From Mycolicibacterium aichiense (lineage in GTDB: Bacteria > Actinomycetota > Actinomycetes > Mycobacteriales > Mycobacteriaceae): 64,000 nt of DNA. Under the pieces are notes generated by a model. That model was not told where the DNA came from. It made no database searches and saw only the letters and a list, made by a program, of their open reading frames with translations. The stretch lies in assembly GCF_010726245.1 (NCBI RefSeq), contig NZ_AP022561.1, forward strand, positions 2,418,001-2,482,000, given 5' to 3'. The translations under genes and the position numbers were made by a program. Numbering within the stretch: the first letter of the stretch is position 1; every line of letters begins with the position of its first letter. Shown piece by piece: positions 9,513 through 17,671 of the stretch.

Positions 9513-10480
9513 GCCTGTTGAGCGTTCGCAACCTGAGCGTCACCTACCGCGGTGGCGTGCGCGCGGTGGACGGTGTCGACCTGGACGTGTCCGCCGGTGA
9601 GGTGGTCGGGCTGGCCGGCGAGTCCGGCTGTGGGAAAAGCACATTGGCGCTCGCCGTGGCGCGTCTTCTGCCGCCCGGCGCTGTTGCGGCCGCCGACGAG
9701 ATGACCTTCGCAGGCACGGATCTGAGCACCGTCGACGAGGCCGGACTCCGGGCACTGCGCTGGCGGAGGCTGTCACTGGTCTTCCAGGGCGCGATGAACG
9801 GCTTCAACCCGGTGATGACGATCGGCGATCAGGTGCGCGAGGCGATCCGGGCGCACGAACCGGAGGCCGACCGCAAAGCGGTGCGGCGCCGTGTTGCCGA
9901 GTTGCTGACGCAGGTGGGGATCTCCTCCGGGCGGGCGGCCGACTATCCCCACCAGCTCTCCGGCGGCATGAAGCAGCGCGCGATGATCGCCATGGCGCTG
10001 GCCTGCCGCCCGGACCTGGTGATCGCCGACGAACCCACGACCGCGCTCGACGTCATGACCCAGGCCCAGATCCTGGAGTTGATCCGCGGTCTGGCCGACG
10101 AACTGGGTTTGTCGATGCTGATCATCTCCCACGACCTGACCGTGCTGTCCGAACTCTGCGACCGGGTCGCGGTGATGTACGCCGGGCGCATCGTCGAACG
10201 TGGTCGTGCCGAGGACATCTTGAGCTCGGACTCGCGGCCTGCGCATCCCTACACCCGCCGACTGCTGGACTGCTATCCGCGCCTGGACGCCGGGCAGGCG
10301 TCGATCAGCGGAATACCCGGCAGTCCACCCGATCTCGCACACCCGCCCGCGGGCTGCCGATTCAATGACCGGTGTGTCGAAAAGCTGGCACGGTGCGCGA
10401 CCGACGACCCCGCGCTGCACCAGGTTGCCGGCGCTGCCGCTCACCTCGCGGCATGCCATATGGTGGAGGCCCGCGCATGA
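9509..10480 (+). CDS. ABC transporter ATPase, DppD type
   Basis: ATPase subunit of 323 residues driving the importer. Visible motifs are Walker A GESGCGKSTLA, the Q-loop region LVFQGAMNGFNPVMTIGDQV, signature LSGGMKQRAMIAMAL, Walker B LVIADEPTTAL and the switch His in ISHDL. The C-terminal oligopeptide-transporter extension includes GCRFNDRCVEKLARC, with the spaced Cys residues that often bind an iron-sulfur cluster in this subfamily. The ATG at 9509 overlaps the dppC stop; longer in-frame openings lie within dppC and were discarded. Confidence 0.95.
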   Translation: MSLLSVRNLSVTYRGGVRAVDGVDLDVSAGEVVGLAGESGCGKSTLALAVARLLPPGAVAAADEMTFAGTDLSTVDEAGLRALRWRRLSLVFQGAMNGFNPVMTIGDQVREAIRAHEPEADRKAVRRRVAELLTQVGISSGRAADYPHQLSGGMKQRAMIAMALACRPDLVIADEPTTALDVMTQAQILELIRGLADELGLSMLIISHDLTVLSELCDRVAVMYAGRIVERGRAEDILSSDSRPAHPYTRRLLDCYPRLDAGQASISGIPGSPPDLAHPPAGCRFNDRCVEKLARCATDDPALHQVAGAAAHLAACHMVEARA

Positions 10481-11499
10481 CCAAGCCGGTGGTCGCCGAG
10501 GTACGCGACCTGCATGTGCACTTTCCGGTCCGGCACGGTCGGCGACGGCTGACCGCACGTGCCGTCGACGGTGTCGACCTGTCCGTCCACGAGGGTGAGA
10601 TCGTGGCACTGGTCGGTGAATCCGGCTGCGGGAAAACCACTGTCGCGCGCACCCTCATGCGGCTGGTCGACCCCAGTTCGGGCACGGTGTCGGTCGGCGG
10701 TGTGGACATCACCCACGCCCGCGGCGCCGCGCTGCGCCGACAGCGCCGCGAGTTCCAGATGATCTTCCAGGACCCGTTCGAAAGCCTGCCGGTCAACGCG
10801 ACCGCGGTCGACCTCGTCAGCGAGGGGCTGGCGATCCATCGACGTGACCTGGATGCCGCGGCGCGACGCGGGGTGGCGCTGGCGGCACTGGAGATGTGTG
10901 GGCTGACACCGGCCGCGGCGATCGCGGAGCGCCGCATCTTCCAACTGTCCGGTGGGCAGCGCCAGCGGGTCGCGATCGCGGCCGCACTCGCGCTGCAGCC
11001 CCGGCTGCTGGTGGCCGACGAGCCGGTGTCCATGCTCGATGTCTCGTTGCGTGCCGGGGTTATCCGGGTGCTACTGGATATGCGCGAACGCCTCGACGTG
11101 GCAATCCTTTTCATCACCCACGATCTCGCACTGGCCGGGGTTTTCGCGGATCGGGTTGCCGTCCTCTACCTGGGCCGGGTGGTCGAGCAGGGTCGCGCCG
11201 CCGATGTGATCGGTACACCCCGGCATCCGTACACCCGTGCGCTGGTGGACGTCATGCCCAAAGCAGGTGGCGGCAGGCGGGCGGCCCGCGCGCTGTTGAC
11301 CGGTGAGCCGCCCAACGCCACCGCCACCGCACCGGGTTGCCGGTTCGCGCCGCGCTGTCCGCTCTACCGGCAGCTCGGTGAACCCGAACGCTGCCGTGCC
11401 GAGCAACCGCTGCTCACCGATGCCACGCCGGAACACCAAGTGGCGTGCCATTTTTCAGACGTCACAGAATCACCAACACCGAAGGAGAACACCACATGA
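10477..11499 (+). CDS. ABC transporter ATPase, DppF type
   Basis: Second ATPase of the importer, 340 residues. It shows Walker A GESGCGKTTVA, MIFQDPFESLPV at the Q-loop, signature LSGGQRQRVAIAAAL, Walker B LLVADEPVSMLDVS and ITHDL. It also carries a Cys-rich C-terminal segment (GCRFAPRCPLYRQLGEPERC), like its partner. The start ATG at 10477 overlaps the previous stop. The TGA at 11497-11499 overlaps the M20 hydrolase start, so transporter and enzyme genes are translationally linked. Confidence 0.95.
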   Translation: MTKPVVAEVRDLHVHFPVRHGRRRLTARAVDGVDLSVHEGEIVALVGESGCGKTTVARTLMRLVDPSSGTVSVGGVDITHARGAALRRQRREFQMIFQDPFESLPVNATAVDLVSEGLAIHRRDLDAAARRGVALAALEMCGLTPAAAIAERRIFQLSGGQRQRVAIAAALALQPRLLVADEPVSMLDVSLRAGVIRVLLDMRERLDVAILFITHDLALAGVFADRVAVLYLGRVVEQGRAADVIGTPRHPYTRALVDVMPKAGGGRRAARALLTGEPPNATATAPGCRFAPRCPLYRQLGEPERCRAEQPLLTDATPEHQVACHFSDVTESPTPKENTT

Positions 11500-12677
11500 C
11501 CGTCACTCGTGAGGAAGCGATCGAGCTACTCGAGGCGATGGTTCGAATCGACTCCGTGACGCCCTGGCTGATCCCGGGAGGGGCCGGCGAGGGTGACGTC
11601 GCCCGCTTCATGCGCGACTGGCTGGCCGACCTCGGGCTGGAGGCGACGCTGGAGGAGGTGGAACCCGGCCGCCCCAACGTGCTGGCCTGGTTGCGGGGCA
11701 GCGCGCCGGGCCCGACGATCTGCCTGTCCGCACACAGCGACACCGTCGGCTACGCGAACTGGGCCGACAGCGCACTGCACCCCGTCGTCGACGGTGACCG
11801 GATGATCGGACTCGGTGTGGCCGACGACAAGGGCGGGTGCGCCGCCGCGATGCTCGCGGTACGCGAATTGGTGCGCTCCGGAACAGAATTGGCAGGCAAC
11901 GTGCTGGTAGCCCTGGTGATCGACGAGGAGGGTGTCAGCATCGGCACCGAGCACCTGGTCGCCCATCATGCCGCCGAGATCGACCTGGCGATCAACCTCG
12001 AACCCGACGGTTCCCACACCATCTACGGCGAACATCAGGGGTTCGGCTGGATCGACATCGTGGTGCACGGCGAGCCTGCGCACGGTTCGGCGCCCGACAA
12101 GGGCGTCGACGCCATCGTGCACATGGCCGAGGTGGTGACCCGCCTGCACCGGCTCGACGAGACACGCTGGAAACCCAACCCCGATCCCAAGAACGGCCGC
12201 ACCGTGTTCCACACCGGAACGATCCGCGGCGGCACCGACTACGCCACCTATCCCAACCAGGCCGTGCTGGGCATCGAGATCGGCACCCAGCCGGGCGAGA
12301 CACTGGCCGACCGAGTCGCCGAGATCGAGGCGATCTTCGCCGAGGTCACGGAATCCGAACCGCGCTTTCGCGGCGAGGTCGTCGTCCGCCTGGACCGCGA
12401 CCCCTTCACCGGTGCGGGCAACGAGGAGCTGCTGAACGCACTCGGCGACGCAACGGAAGCCGTCAACGGCGTCCGCTCACCGGTGACCGGTCTCAACGCG
12501 TGGACCGACGCCGCGTTGTTCCAAGGTGCCGGCATCCCCACGGTCCTGTTCGGGCCGGAAGGCGGCAACTACCACGCGGCCCAGGAGTGGGTGTCCATTC
12601 CGGACATGATCGCGACCGCCGAGATCCTGCGCCAGACTCTCGTGACGCTCATCGGTCGCACGGACGGCGACTCCTGA
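11496..12677 (+). CDS. M20 family metallohydrolase (YgeY/ArgE/DapE-like)
   Basis: Probable dinuclear-zinc amidohydrolase or dipeptidase of 393 residues acting on the imported substrate. Metal-site motifs are in place: SAHSDTVG (His80, Asp82), GVADDKGG (Asp near 110), DEEG (catalytic and metal Glu near 144-145), NLEPDG near 168-172 and a late NYHAAQEW His. A dimerisation insert with HGSAPDKGVDAIVHMAE is present. M20 enzymes cut N-acyl or peptide bonds in ArgE, DapE and peptidases, so the bond cut here is open. The AAGGAG site at 11482 supports the ATG at 11496, which overlaps the ATPase stop. Confidence 0.92.
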   Translation: MTVTREEAIELLEAMVRIDSVTPWLIPGGAGEGDVARFMRDWLADLGLEATLEEVEPGRPNVLAWLRGSAPGPTICLSAHSDTVGYANWADSALHPVVDGDRMIGLGVADDKGGCAAAMLAVRELVRSGTELAGNVLVALVIDEEGVSIGTEHLVAHHAAEIDLAINLEPDGSHTIYGEHQGFGWIDIVVHGEPAHGSAPDKGVDAIVHMAEVVTRLHRLDETRWKPNPDPKNGRTVFHTGTIRGGTDYATYPNQAVLGIEIGTQPGETLADRVAEIEAIFAEVTESEPRFRGEVVVRLDRDPFTGAGNEELLNALGDATEAVNGVRSPVTGLNAWTDAALFQGAGIPTVLFGPEGGNYHAAQEWVSIPDMIATAEILRQTLVTLIGRTDGDS

Positions 12678-14089
12678 TGGCCCAGGACACGGCTGCCCCG
12701 GCTGGGGGACTGCGGTCGGGAGCGCTGCGCGCAGTGGACGTCGTGGTGATGGCGCTGGCCAGTTCGGGACCCATTCAGAGCGTGGCCGTCTCGCTGGCCG
12801 CGATCCTGGCGACCGTCGCCTACGCCGGCTTCGTGCCGATTCTCATCTGCTTCGTCCCGATGCTGGGCATCGCACTCGGTTACCAACGCCTACATGCCTG
12901 GCAACCGAGTGCGGGGGCGACGTATACCTGGGTGGGCCGGGTGCTCAACCCGCATGCCGGGTTCTTCGCCGGCTGGATCATGTTGCTGTACTACACGGTC
13001 GGCACGACGAGCCTGACCATCCCGCTCGGAAGCTACCTGCTCAGCTTCTTCTCCGATCACGCCGCCGACAGCCCGGTCGCGGTGGCTGCCGTGGGGACCG
13101 TGTTCGACCTGATCGTCACCGCAGTGGCCGCATTGGGCGTGGCCCTGTCAGCCCGGTTCCAATTGAGTTGGGCGATCTTCGAATACGCGCTGCTCATCGG
13201 GTTCGCCGTCCTGGCCGTGATATTCATCGCGCGCGGCAACGGCGACGTGGTCAAGCCTGGCATCTCGTGGTTCACCGTCGAGGGGGCGGGCGGCTTCAAG
13301 TCGTTGATATCGGGCGTGCTGCTGGCGATCTTCCTCTATTCAGGCTGGGACACCGCTGCCTACGTCGGTGAGGAAGCTTCCGGTCGCACTGCCGGGCGAG
13401 CCGCCGTGACCAGCGTTGTCCTGCTGTTCGTCATCTACTCGGTGTCGGTGCTGGCTTTCCAGGGGATCGCGCCGATGCAGGACATGCAAGATCACGCAGC
13501 CAACATCCTTGCGTTCGTTGGTGAACGGATCGGTGGCGGCTTCTGGGCGAACGTGATGATCGTCGCGGTACTCGGTGGCACCCTCGCGTCGTTGCTTGCG
13601 GCGATCGTCAGTGCCTCCAGGATCGGATTCGCCATGGGACGAGACCGCGTCGTGCCATCCTGGCTGGCAGACGTGAGCGGCAAGTATGGCACGCCGTTGA
13701 ACGCGACAATTCTGTTCGGCCTGCTCAACATCGCATTCCTCTGGGGCTCAACGCTTATCGGCGCGGTGGGCGAGGCGCTGGCCAACATCGTGAGCACGCT
13801 CGGCTTGATGGCGGCGATCTTCTATCTGCTGACCGCGGTGACCGCCATCTGGTGCTACCGGCGCCAGATCGTCTCCTCGGTACAGGATTTCGTGATCGGT
13901 GGACTGATGCCGGGTCTGGGCGCGGCGTTCATGGCGTTCGTCGTCGTCTACTCGATCACCTCGGGGTCGCTGAACGGAATCGAACTCGGGTTCGGCGTCG
14001 GCCTCGCGCTGGTCGGGCTATTGCTGTCCGCCGTCTCGGCCACGGTCGGAAAGGCGCCGTTCTACACCGCGCCGCGAAATCCGCACTGA
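12677..14089 (+). CDS. APC superfamily amino acid permease
   Basis: 470-residue polytopic membrane protein with about 12 predicted helices. The N-terminal GALRAVDVVVMALASSGPIQ and the GATYTWVGRVL loop are typical of amino acid/polyamine permeases. An ILFGLLNIAFL-like stretch and further helices follow. It gives the operon a second, secondary-type transporter beside the ABC importer. The product may take up the same compound, or export or exchange an end product. FrlA of the E. coli fructoselysine operon is an APC permease, a suggestive but distant parallel. The ATG overlaps the M20 stop as TGATG. Confidence 0.9.
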   Translation: MAQDTAAPAGGLRSGALRAVDVVVMALASSGPIQSVAVSLAAILATVAYAGFVPILICFVPMLGIALGYQRLHAWQPSAGATYTWVGRVLNPHAGFFAGWIMLLYYTVGTTSLTIPLGSYLLSFFSDHAADSPVAVAAVGTVFDLIVTAVAALGVALSARFQLSWAIFEYALLIGFAVLAVIFIARGNGDVVKPGISWFTVEGAGGFKSLISGVLLAIFLYSGWDTAAYVGEEASGRTAGRAAVTSVVLLFVIYSVSVLAFQGIAPMQDMQDHAANILAFVGERIGGGFWANVMIVAVLGGTLASLLAAIVSASRIGFAMGRDRVVPSWLADVSGKYGTPLNATILFGLLNIAFLWGSTLIGAVGEALANIVSTLGLMAAIFYLLTAVTAIWCYRRQIVSSVQDFVIGGLMPGLGAAFMAFVVVYSITSGSLNGIELGFGVGLALVGLLLSAVSATVGKAPFYTAPRNPH

Positions 14090-14151
14090 CCCGCCGGCAT
14101 GAGCCGGCCACTGCACTTACCACGACCTTCAACGATGAAAGAGATGTCCTG

Positions 14152-15516
14152 ATGCACTTCACCGATGCTTATGCGGCCCGGACCCCGGTCACCAAGGCGC
14201 TGTACGAACGGGCCAAGCGAACGATTCCCGGCGGTGCGGGCTCGACGGCCCGGCTGCCGCGCAACGGGTGGAAGCCCTATCCGATCGTGATGGCGCACGG
14301 CAGCCGATCGCGCCTGACCGACGTGGACGGCAACACCTACATCGACTATCTGCTGGGGCTGGGGCCGATGATCCTCGGGCATCGCCATCCGGTGGTGACC
14401 AGCGCTGTCACCGAGGCCGTCCGCGATCTCGGTACGTGCTTCGGGTTGCCGTACGAGCTGGAGATCGAGGCCGCCGAAAAGGTGGTGGCCGCCGTACCGG
14501 GTATCGAACAGGTCCGCTTCACCAATTCCGGATCCGAGGCGGTGGGCACGGCGGTGCGGCTGGCCAGGGCCACCACCGGACGGCGAATCGTGGTCCGGTT
14601 CGAGGGGCACTACCACGGCTGGCAGGACACCGTGTACTGGTCCAACCACGTCGACCCGGTGCTGGCCGGACCGGCCGATCATCCACGACCGGTTGCGATG
14701 GGACCCGGGGTCCCGGCCGAACTGGAAGACACTCTCGTGGTGCTGACGTGGAACGACGCCGACAGCTTCGTGGAGCTGATGAACCGGCGCGGCGACGAGA
14801 TCGCCGCGGTGCTCACCGAACCCGCGGTGTTCAACACCGGGTGCATCCTGCCCGAACCGGGTTATCTGGAACTTCTGCGCAGCGAGACACGCAAACACGG
14901 CGCGCTGTTGATCTTCGACGAGGTGATCACCGGGTTCCGGTTCGCCCGCGGCGGGGCCCAGGAATGGTTCGGCGTCACACCGGATCTCACCACCCTGGCC
15001 AAAGGCCTCGGCGGCGGGTTCCCGGTCGCCGCGGTCGGCGGCTCGACGGAAGCCATGCACCTGGTCGCCGACGGCATCTACTCCCACTCGGGTACCTACA
15101 ACGCCAACGTCGTGCAATGCGCCGCGGTGTCGGCGACGATGGACCTGCTGGCCGAACCGGGGTTGTATGAGCGTCAGCGGGCACTGGGGCACCGCCTGGC
15201 CGCGGGTCTCGGCGAGTTGGCCGCCGAGCGCGGCCTGGATGCCTACTGTGAAGGACTCGGCACGGTGTTCCAGTTGTGGTTCGCCGACGGTCCTATCCAC
15301 AACTGGCGCGACGCGGTGAGCCGTGCCGACGAGGCTCTGTTCACCCGGTGGTATGAGGAGATGGTGATTCGCGGGGTGTTGTTCCATCCGCTGCAGTTCG
15401 AGAATCTGTTCGTCTCGCTGGTTCACGATGACCGCGACATCGACGAGACGCTCCAGGCCGCCGCTGACGCGCTGACCGTCGTTGCCCGCACCCGGACGGC
15501 CGCGTCCCGGTCGTGA
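14152..15516 (+). CDS. Class III PLP aminotransferase, glutamate-1-semialdehyde aminomutase-like
   Basis: 454-residue fold-type I PLP enzyme. Key motifs are FTNSGSEAVGTAVRLARATT (phosphate-binding region), FDEVITGFRFARGG with the PLP-contacting Asp, and LAKGLGGGFPVAAVGG in which Lys284 should form the Schiff base. Overall it resembles GSA aminomutases and class III omega-aminotransferases, but a catabolic operon argues against a haem role. It probably transaminates an amine or amino acid released from the imported compound. It lies 62 bases after the permease, the largest gap in the operon, with AAAGAGA as a possible ribosome site. The stop overlaps the kinase GTG. Confidence 0.9.
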   Translation: MHFTDAYAARTPVTKALYERAKRTIPGGAGSTARLPRNGWKPYPIVMAHGSRSRLTDVDGNTYIDYLLGLGPMILGHRHPVVTSAVTEAVRDLGTCFGLPYELEIEAAEKVVAAVPGIEQVRFTNSGSEAVGTAVRLARATTGRRIVVRFEGHYHGWQDTVYWSNHVDPVLAGPADHPRPVAMGPGVPAELEDTLVVLTWNDADSFVELMNRRGDEIAAVLTEPAVFNTGCILPEPGYLELLRSETRKHGALLIFDEVITGFRFARGGAQEWFGVTPDLTTLAKGLGGGFPVAAVGGSTEAMHLVADGIYSHSGTYNANVVQCAAVSATMDLLAEPGLYERQRALGHRLAAGLGELAAERGLDAYCEGLGTVFQLWFADGPIHNWRDAVSRADEALFTRWYEEMVIRGVLFHPLQFENLFVSLVHDDRDIDETLQAAADALTVVARTRTAASRS

Positions 15517-16949
15517 CCGCACCGGTAGTCATCGGCGTCGACCTCGGCACCTCGGCGGTCAAGGTCGTCGCAGTCGATCACGACGGTGCGGTCATCGCAT
15601 CGGCGCGGTCGGAGTACCCCACCCGACGGCCCGAACACGAAGCGGCCGAACAAGATCCGCACCATTGGTGGGAGGCGCTGGGAGCGGCCGGCGACGTCGT
15701 TGCGGGCTTGGTGCCGCCGCGGCGGTGGAGTGCGATCGGGCTGAGCGCGATGCTGCCCACACTGGTCGAGCTGGACACCATGCTCGAGCCGGTGGGGGCG
15801 GCGATCACCTGGGAGGACGGCCGGGCTGAGCGGCAGGCCGACCAGTTGCGCGCCATGGTCGGGGACGCCGAGCTCTATCGGATCACCGGACAGCGGGTCG
15901 ACGGGCGGTACCTGGCGCCGATGCACGCCCGGCTTCAGGGGCTCGGCTGCGCAGGGACGACCGTCGCCGGCGCCAAGGACGTGTTGTTCCACCAGCTGAC
16001 CGGGGCGTTGCTCACCGACCCCAGCACCGCGGCGGGCAGCGCCGTCTTCGATCTCGAACGTGGTTGTTGGAGTGCGGAGTTGGTCGCCGCGTCCGGTCTG
16101 CCGGGCTTGCCCGAGGTGGCCGATTCGGCCACCGCACTGCCCCTCACGCAACGATGGCGGCAGCGGTGGGGAGTGCCGGGCGAGCTGCCTGTGGTGCTGG
16201 GCGCGGCGGACTCGGTGCTCGGTGTGCTGGGAGTGGGGGCGCGGGCGCACGGAGAGGTGGGGGTGATCGCCGGTACCAGTGCAGTCGTGCTGGGTGTCTC
16301 TGATCGGCCGACCCGCGATCCCGACATGCGCTACCTGGTCACCCCGCTGGCCGGGTCCGGCTGGGGCCTCGAAATGGATCTGCTGGCAATGGGTTCGGCG
16401 TTCGACGCCATCGCCGCGCTGTTCGGCCTGGATGGACCGGCCGATCTCCTCGAGGCGGCAGCAACGGTGGCGCTCGCCGACGCGCCGTTGTTCTTGCCGT
16501 ATCTATCGCCGGGGGAGCAGGGCGCCTTGTGGGACCCGAGCCTGACCGGCACCCTGCAGGGCCTCCGGCTTGGGATGGGCATCGGGCATATCGGCCGGGC
16601 ACTGCTGACCGGCATCGTGGTCGAACTGCGCCGGTGCATCGACGTGCTTTCCGCGGCGACGGGTCAGTCAGGTCCGGTCCGGCTCGGCGGCGGCAGTGCG
16701 GTGAGCCCGCTGATGTGGCAGGACATCGCGGATGCGACGGGACGAGAGGTGTGGGTGGATCCGGCGGTGACCGACCATTCGGCGATCGGCGCGGCGCTGT
16801 TCGCCGCGGGCGTGACCGGGAATCCGATCATCCGCGACGATGCCCCGCGGATCGTCGCGCCCCGACCAGACCGGCATGGCTGGTGGACCGACTGCCTGGC
16901 CCGCCATGACGACGCACGGCTGCGGGCGAGCGCGAAGGTGAACCGATGA
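15513..16949 (+). CDS. FGGY-family carbohydrate kinase
   Basis: 478-residue two-domain actin-fold kinase. The N-terminal phosphate loop is VIGVDLGTSAVKVVAVDHDG. ITWEDGRAERQADQL lies in the sugar domain, and GAADSVLGVLGVGA carries the conserved catalytic Asp position, followed by IAGTSAVVLGVSD. The C-terminal ATP-site stretch is RLGGGSAVSPLMWQDIAD. Most like xylulokinase/gluconokinase relatives, whose substrates are ketoses, polyols or aldonates. Here it probably phosphorylates the sugar-like part of the substrate before the NagB-like step. GTG start overlapping the aminotransferase TGA; stop overlapping the nagB-like ATG. Confidence 0.9.
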   Translation: MTAPVVIGVDLGTSAVKVVAVDHDGAVIASARSEYPTRRPEHEAAEQDPHHWWEALGAAGDVVAGLVPPRRWSAIGLSAMLPTLVELDTMLEPVGAAITWEDGRAERQADQLRAMVGDAELYRITGQRVDGRYLAPMHARLQGLGCAGTTVAGAKDVLFHQLTGALLTDPSTAAGSAVFDLERGCWSAELVAASGLPGLPEVADSATALPLTQRWRQRWGVPGELPVVLGAADSVLGVLGVGARAHGEVGVIAGTSAVVLGVSDRPTRDPDMRYLVTPLAGSGWGLEMDLLAMGSAFDAIAALFGLDGPADLLEAAATVALADAPLFLPYLSPGEQGALWDPSLTGTLQGLRLGMGIGHIGRALLTGIVVELRRCIDVLSAATGQSGPVRLGGGSAVSPLMWQDIADATGREVWVDPAVTDHSAIGAALFAAGVTGNPIIRDDAPRIVAPRPDRHGWWTDCLARHDDARLRASAKVNR

Positions 16950-17671
16950 ACGTGACCGTCGTCGACGACGACATGTTCGCGACCACCGCGGCCGCCGCCC
17001 TGCTGGAGCGGCTGCCGTCCGCCGCGCCCACGCTCGGGGTGGCCACCGGCGGTACCCCGATGCGGGTGTACGCCGAGTTGGCATCGCGCAGCCGTCACGG
17101 CGAGCTCGACCTCTCCGGTGCCACGGTGCTCGCACTCGACGAGTACGTCGGTCTCGACGAGCGTGACCCACGCAGCTACACGGCCTACGTGCGTTCGCGC
17201 GTCGCCGATCCGCTCGGTATCCCGGTCGCCAATGTTCATGTGCCGCAGGGAAATGGCGCCGATCCGGCGGCTGTGGCTCAGGCGTTCGAGCAGCGGATTG
17301 CCGAGACGGGTGGTGTCGATGTCCAGATCGCCGGGATCGGCTCCAATGGGCACCTGGCGTTCAACGAGCCCGGCTCGCCGCTCGATTCGACCACGCGGGT
17401 GGTGGACCTGTCCGACCAGACCCGGCACGACAATGCCCGGTTCTTCGGCGGCCGGGTCGACGACGTCCCGCGCAGGGCGATCACCCAGGGACTGGCGACG
17501 ATCGGTCGGGCCCGCTGCATCCTGCTGCTGGCGGCCGGTCGGGCAAAGGCCGACGCGCTGGCGGCCGCACTGCGCGGACCCGTCGACGCGTCTGTACCGG
17601 CATCGGTGTTGCAGCAGCACAGCGATGTCACGGTGATCGCGGACCGCGCGGCATGGAGCAGGATGGCGTGA
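16946..17671 (+). CDS. NagB-like glucosamine-6-phosphate deaminase/isomerase family protein
   Basis: 241 residues of the NagB/6-phosphogluconolactonase fold. GVATGGTPMRVY (phosphate site), LALDEYVGLDE with Asp65 at the general-base position, and GIGSNGHLAFNEPGSPLDS are all NagB features. E. coli NagB has Asp141 in NDGH; here the aligned residue is Asn134, while His136 and Glu141 are kept. Related enzymes deaminate GlcN-6-P to fructose-6-P. In this operon it may instead cleave a C-N bond of a phosphorylated amino sugar or sugar-amino acid adduct. ATG overlaps the kinase stop; TGA overlaps the next gene (TGATG). Confidence 0.88.
   Translation: MNVTVVDDDMFATTAAAALLERLPSAAPTLGVATGGTPMRVYAELASRSRHGELDLSGATVLALDEYVGLDERDPRSYTAYVRSRVADPLGIPVANVHVPQGNGADPAAVAQAFEQRIAETGGVDVQIAGIGSNGHLAFNEPGSPLDSTTRVVDLSDQTRHDNARFFGGRVDDVPRRAITQGLATIGRARCILLLAAGRAKADALAAALRGPVDASVPASVLQQHSDVTVIADRAAWSRMA

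Noticed and set aside
14152..15516. hemL (glutamate-1-semialdehyde aminomutase of haem synthesis)
   Set aside because: The sequence is in the same superfamily, but it sits in a catabolic operon with no haem genes, so a general class III aminotransferase is the safer call.
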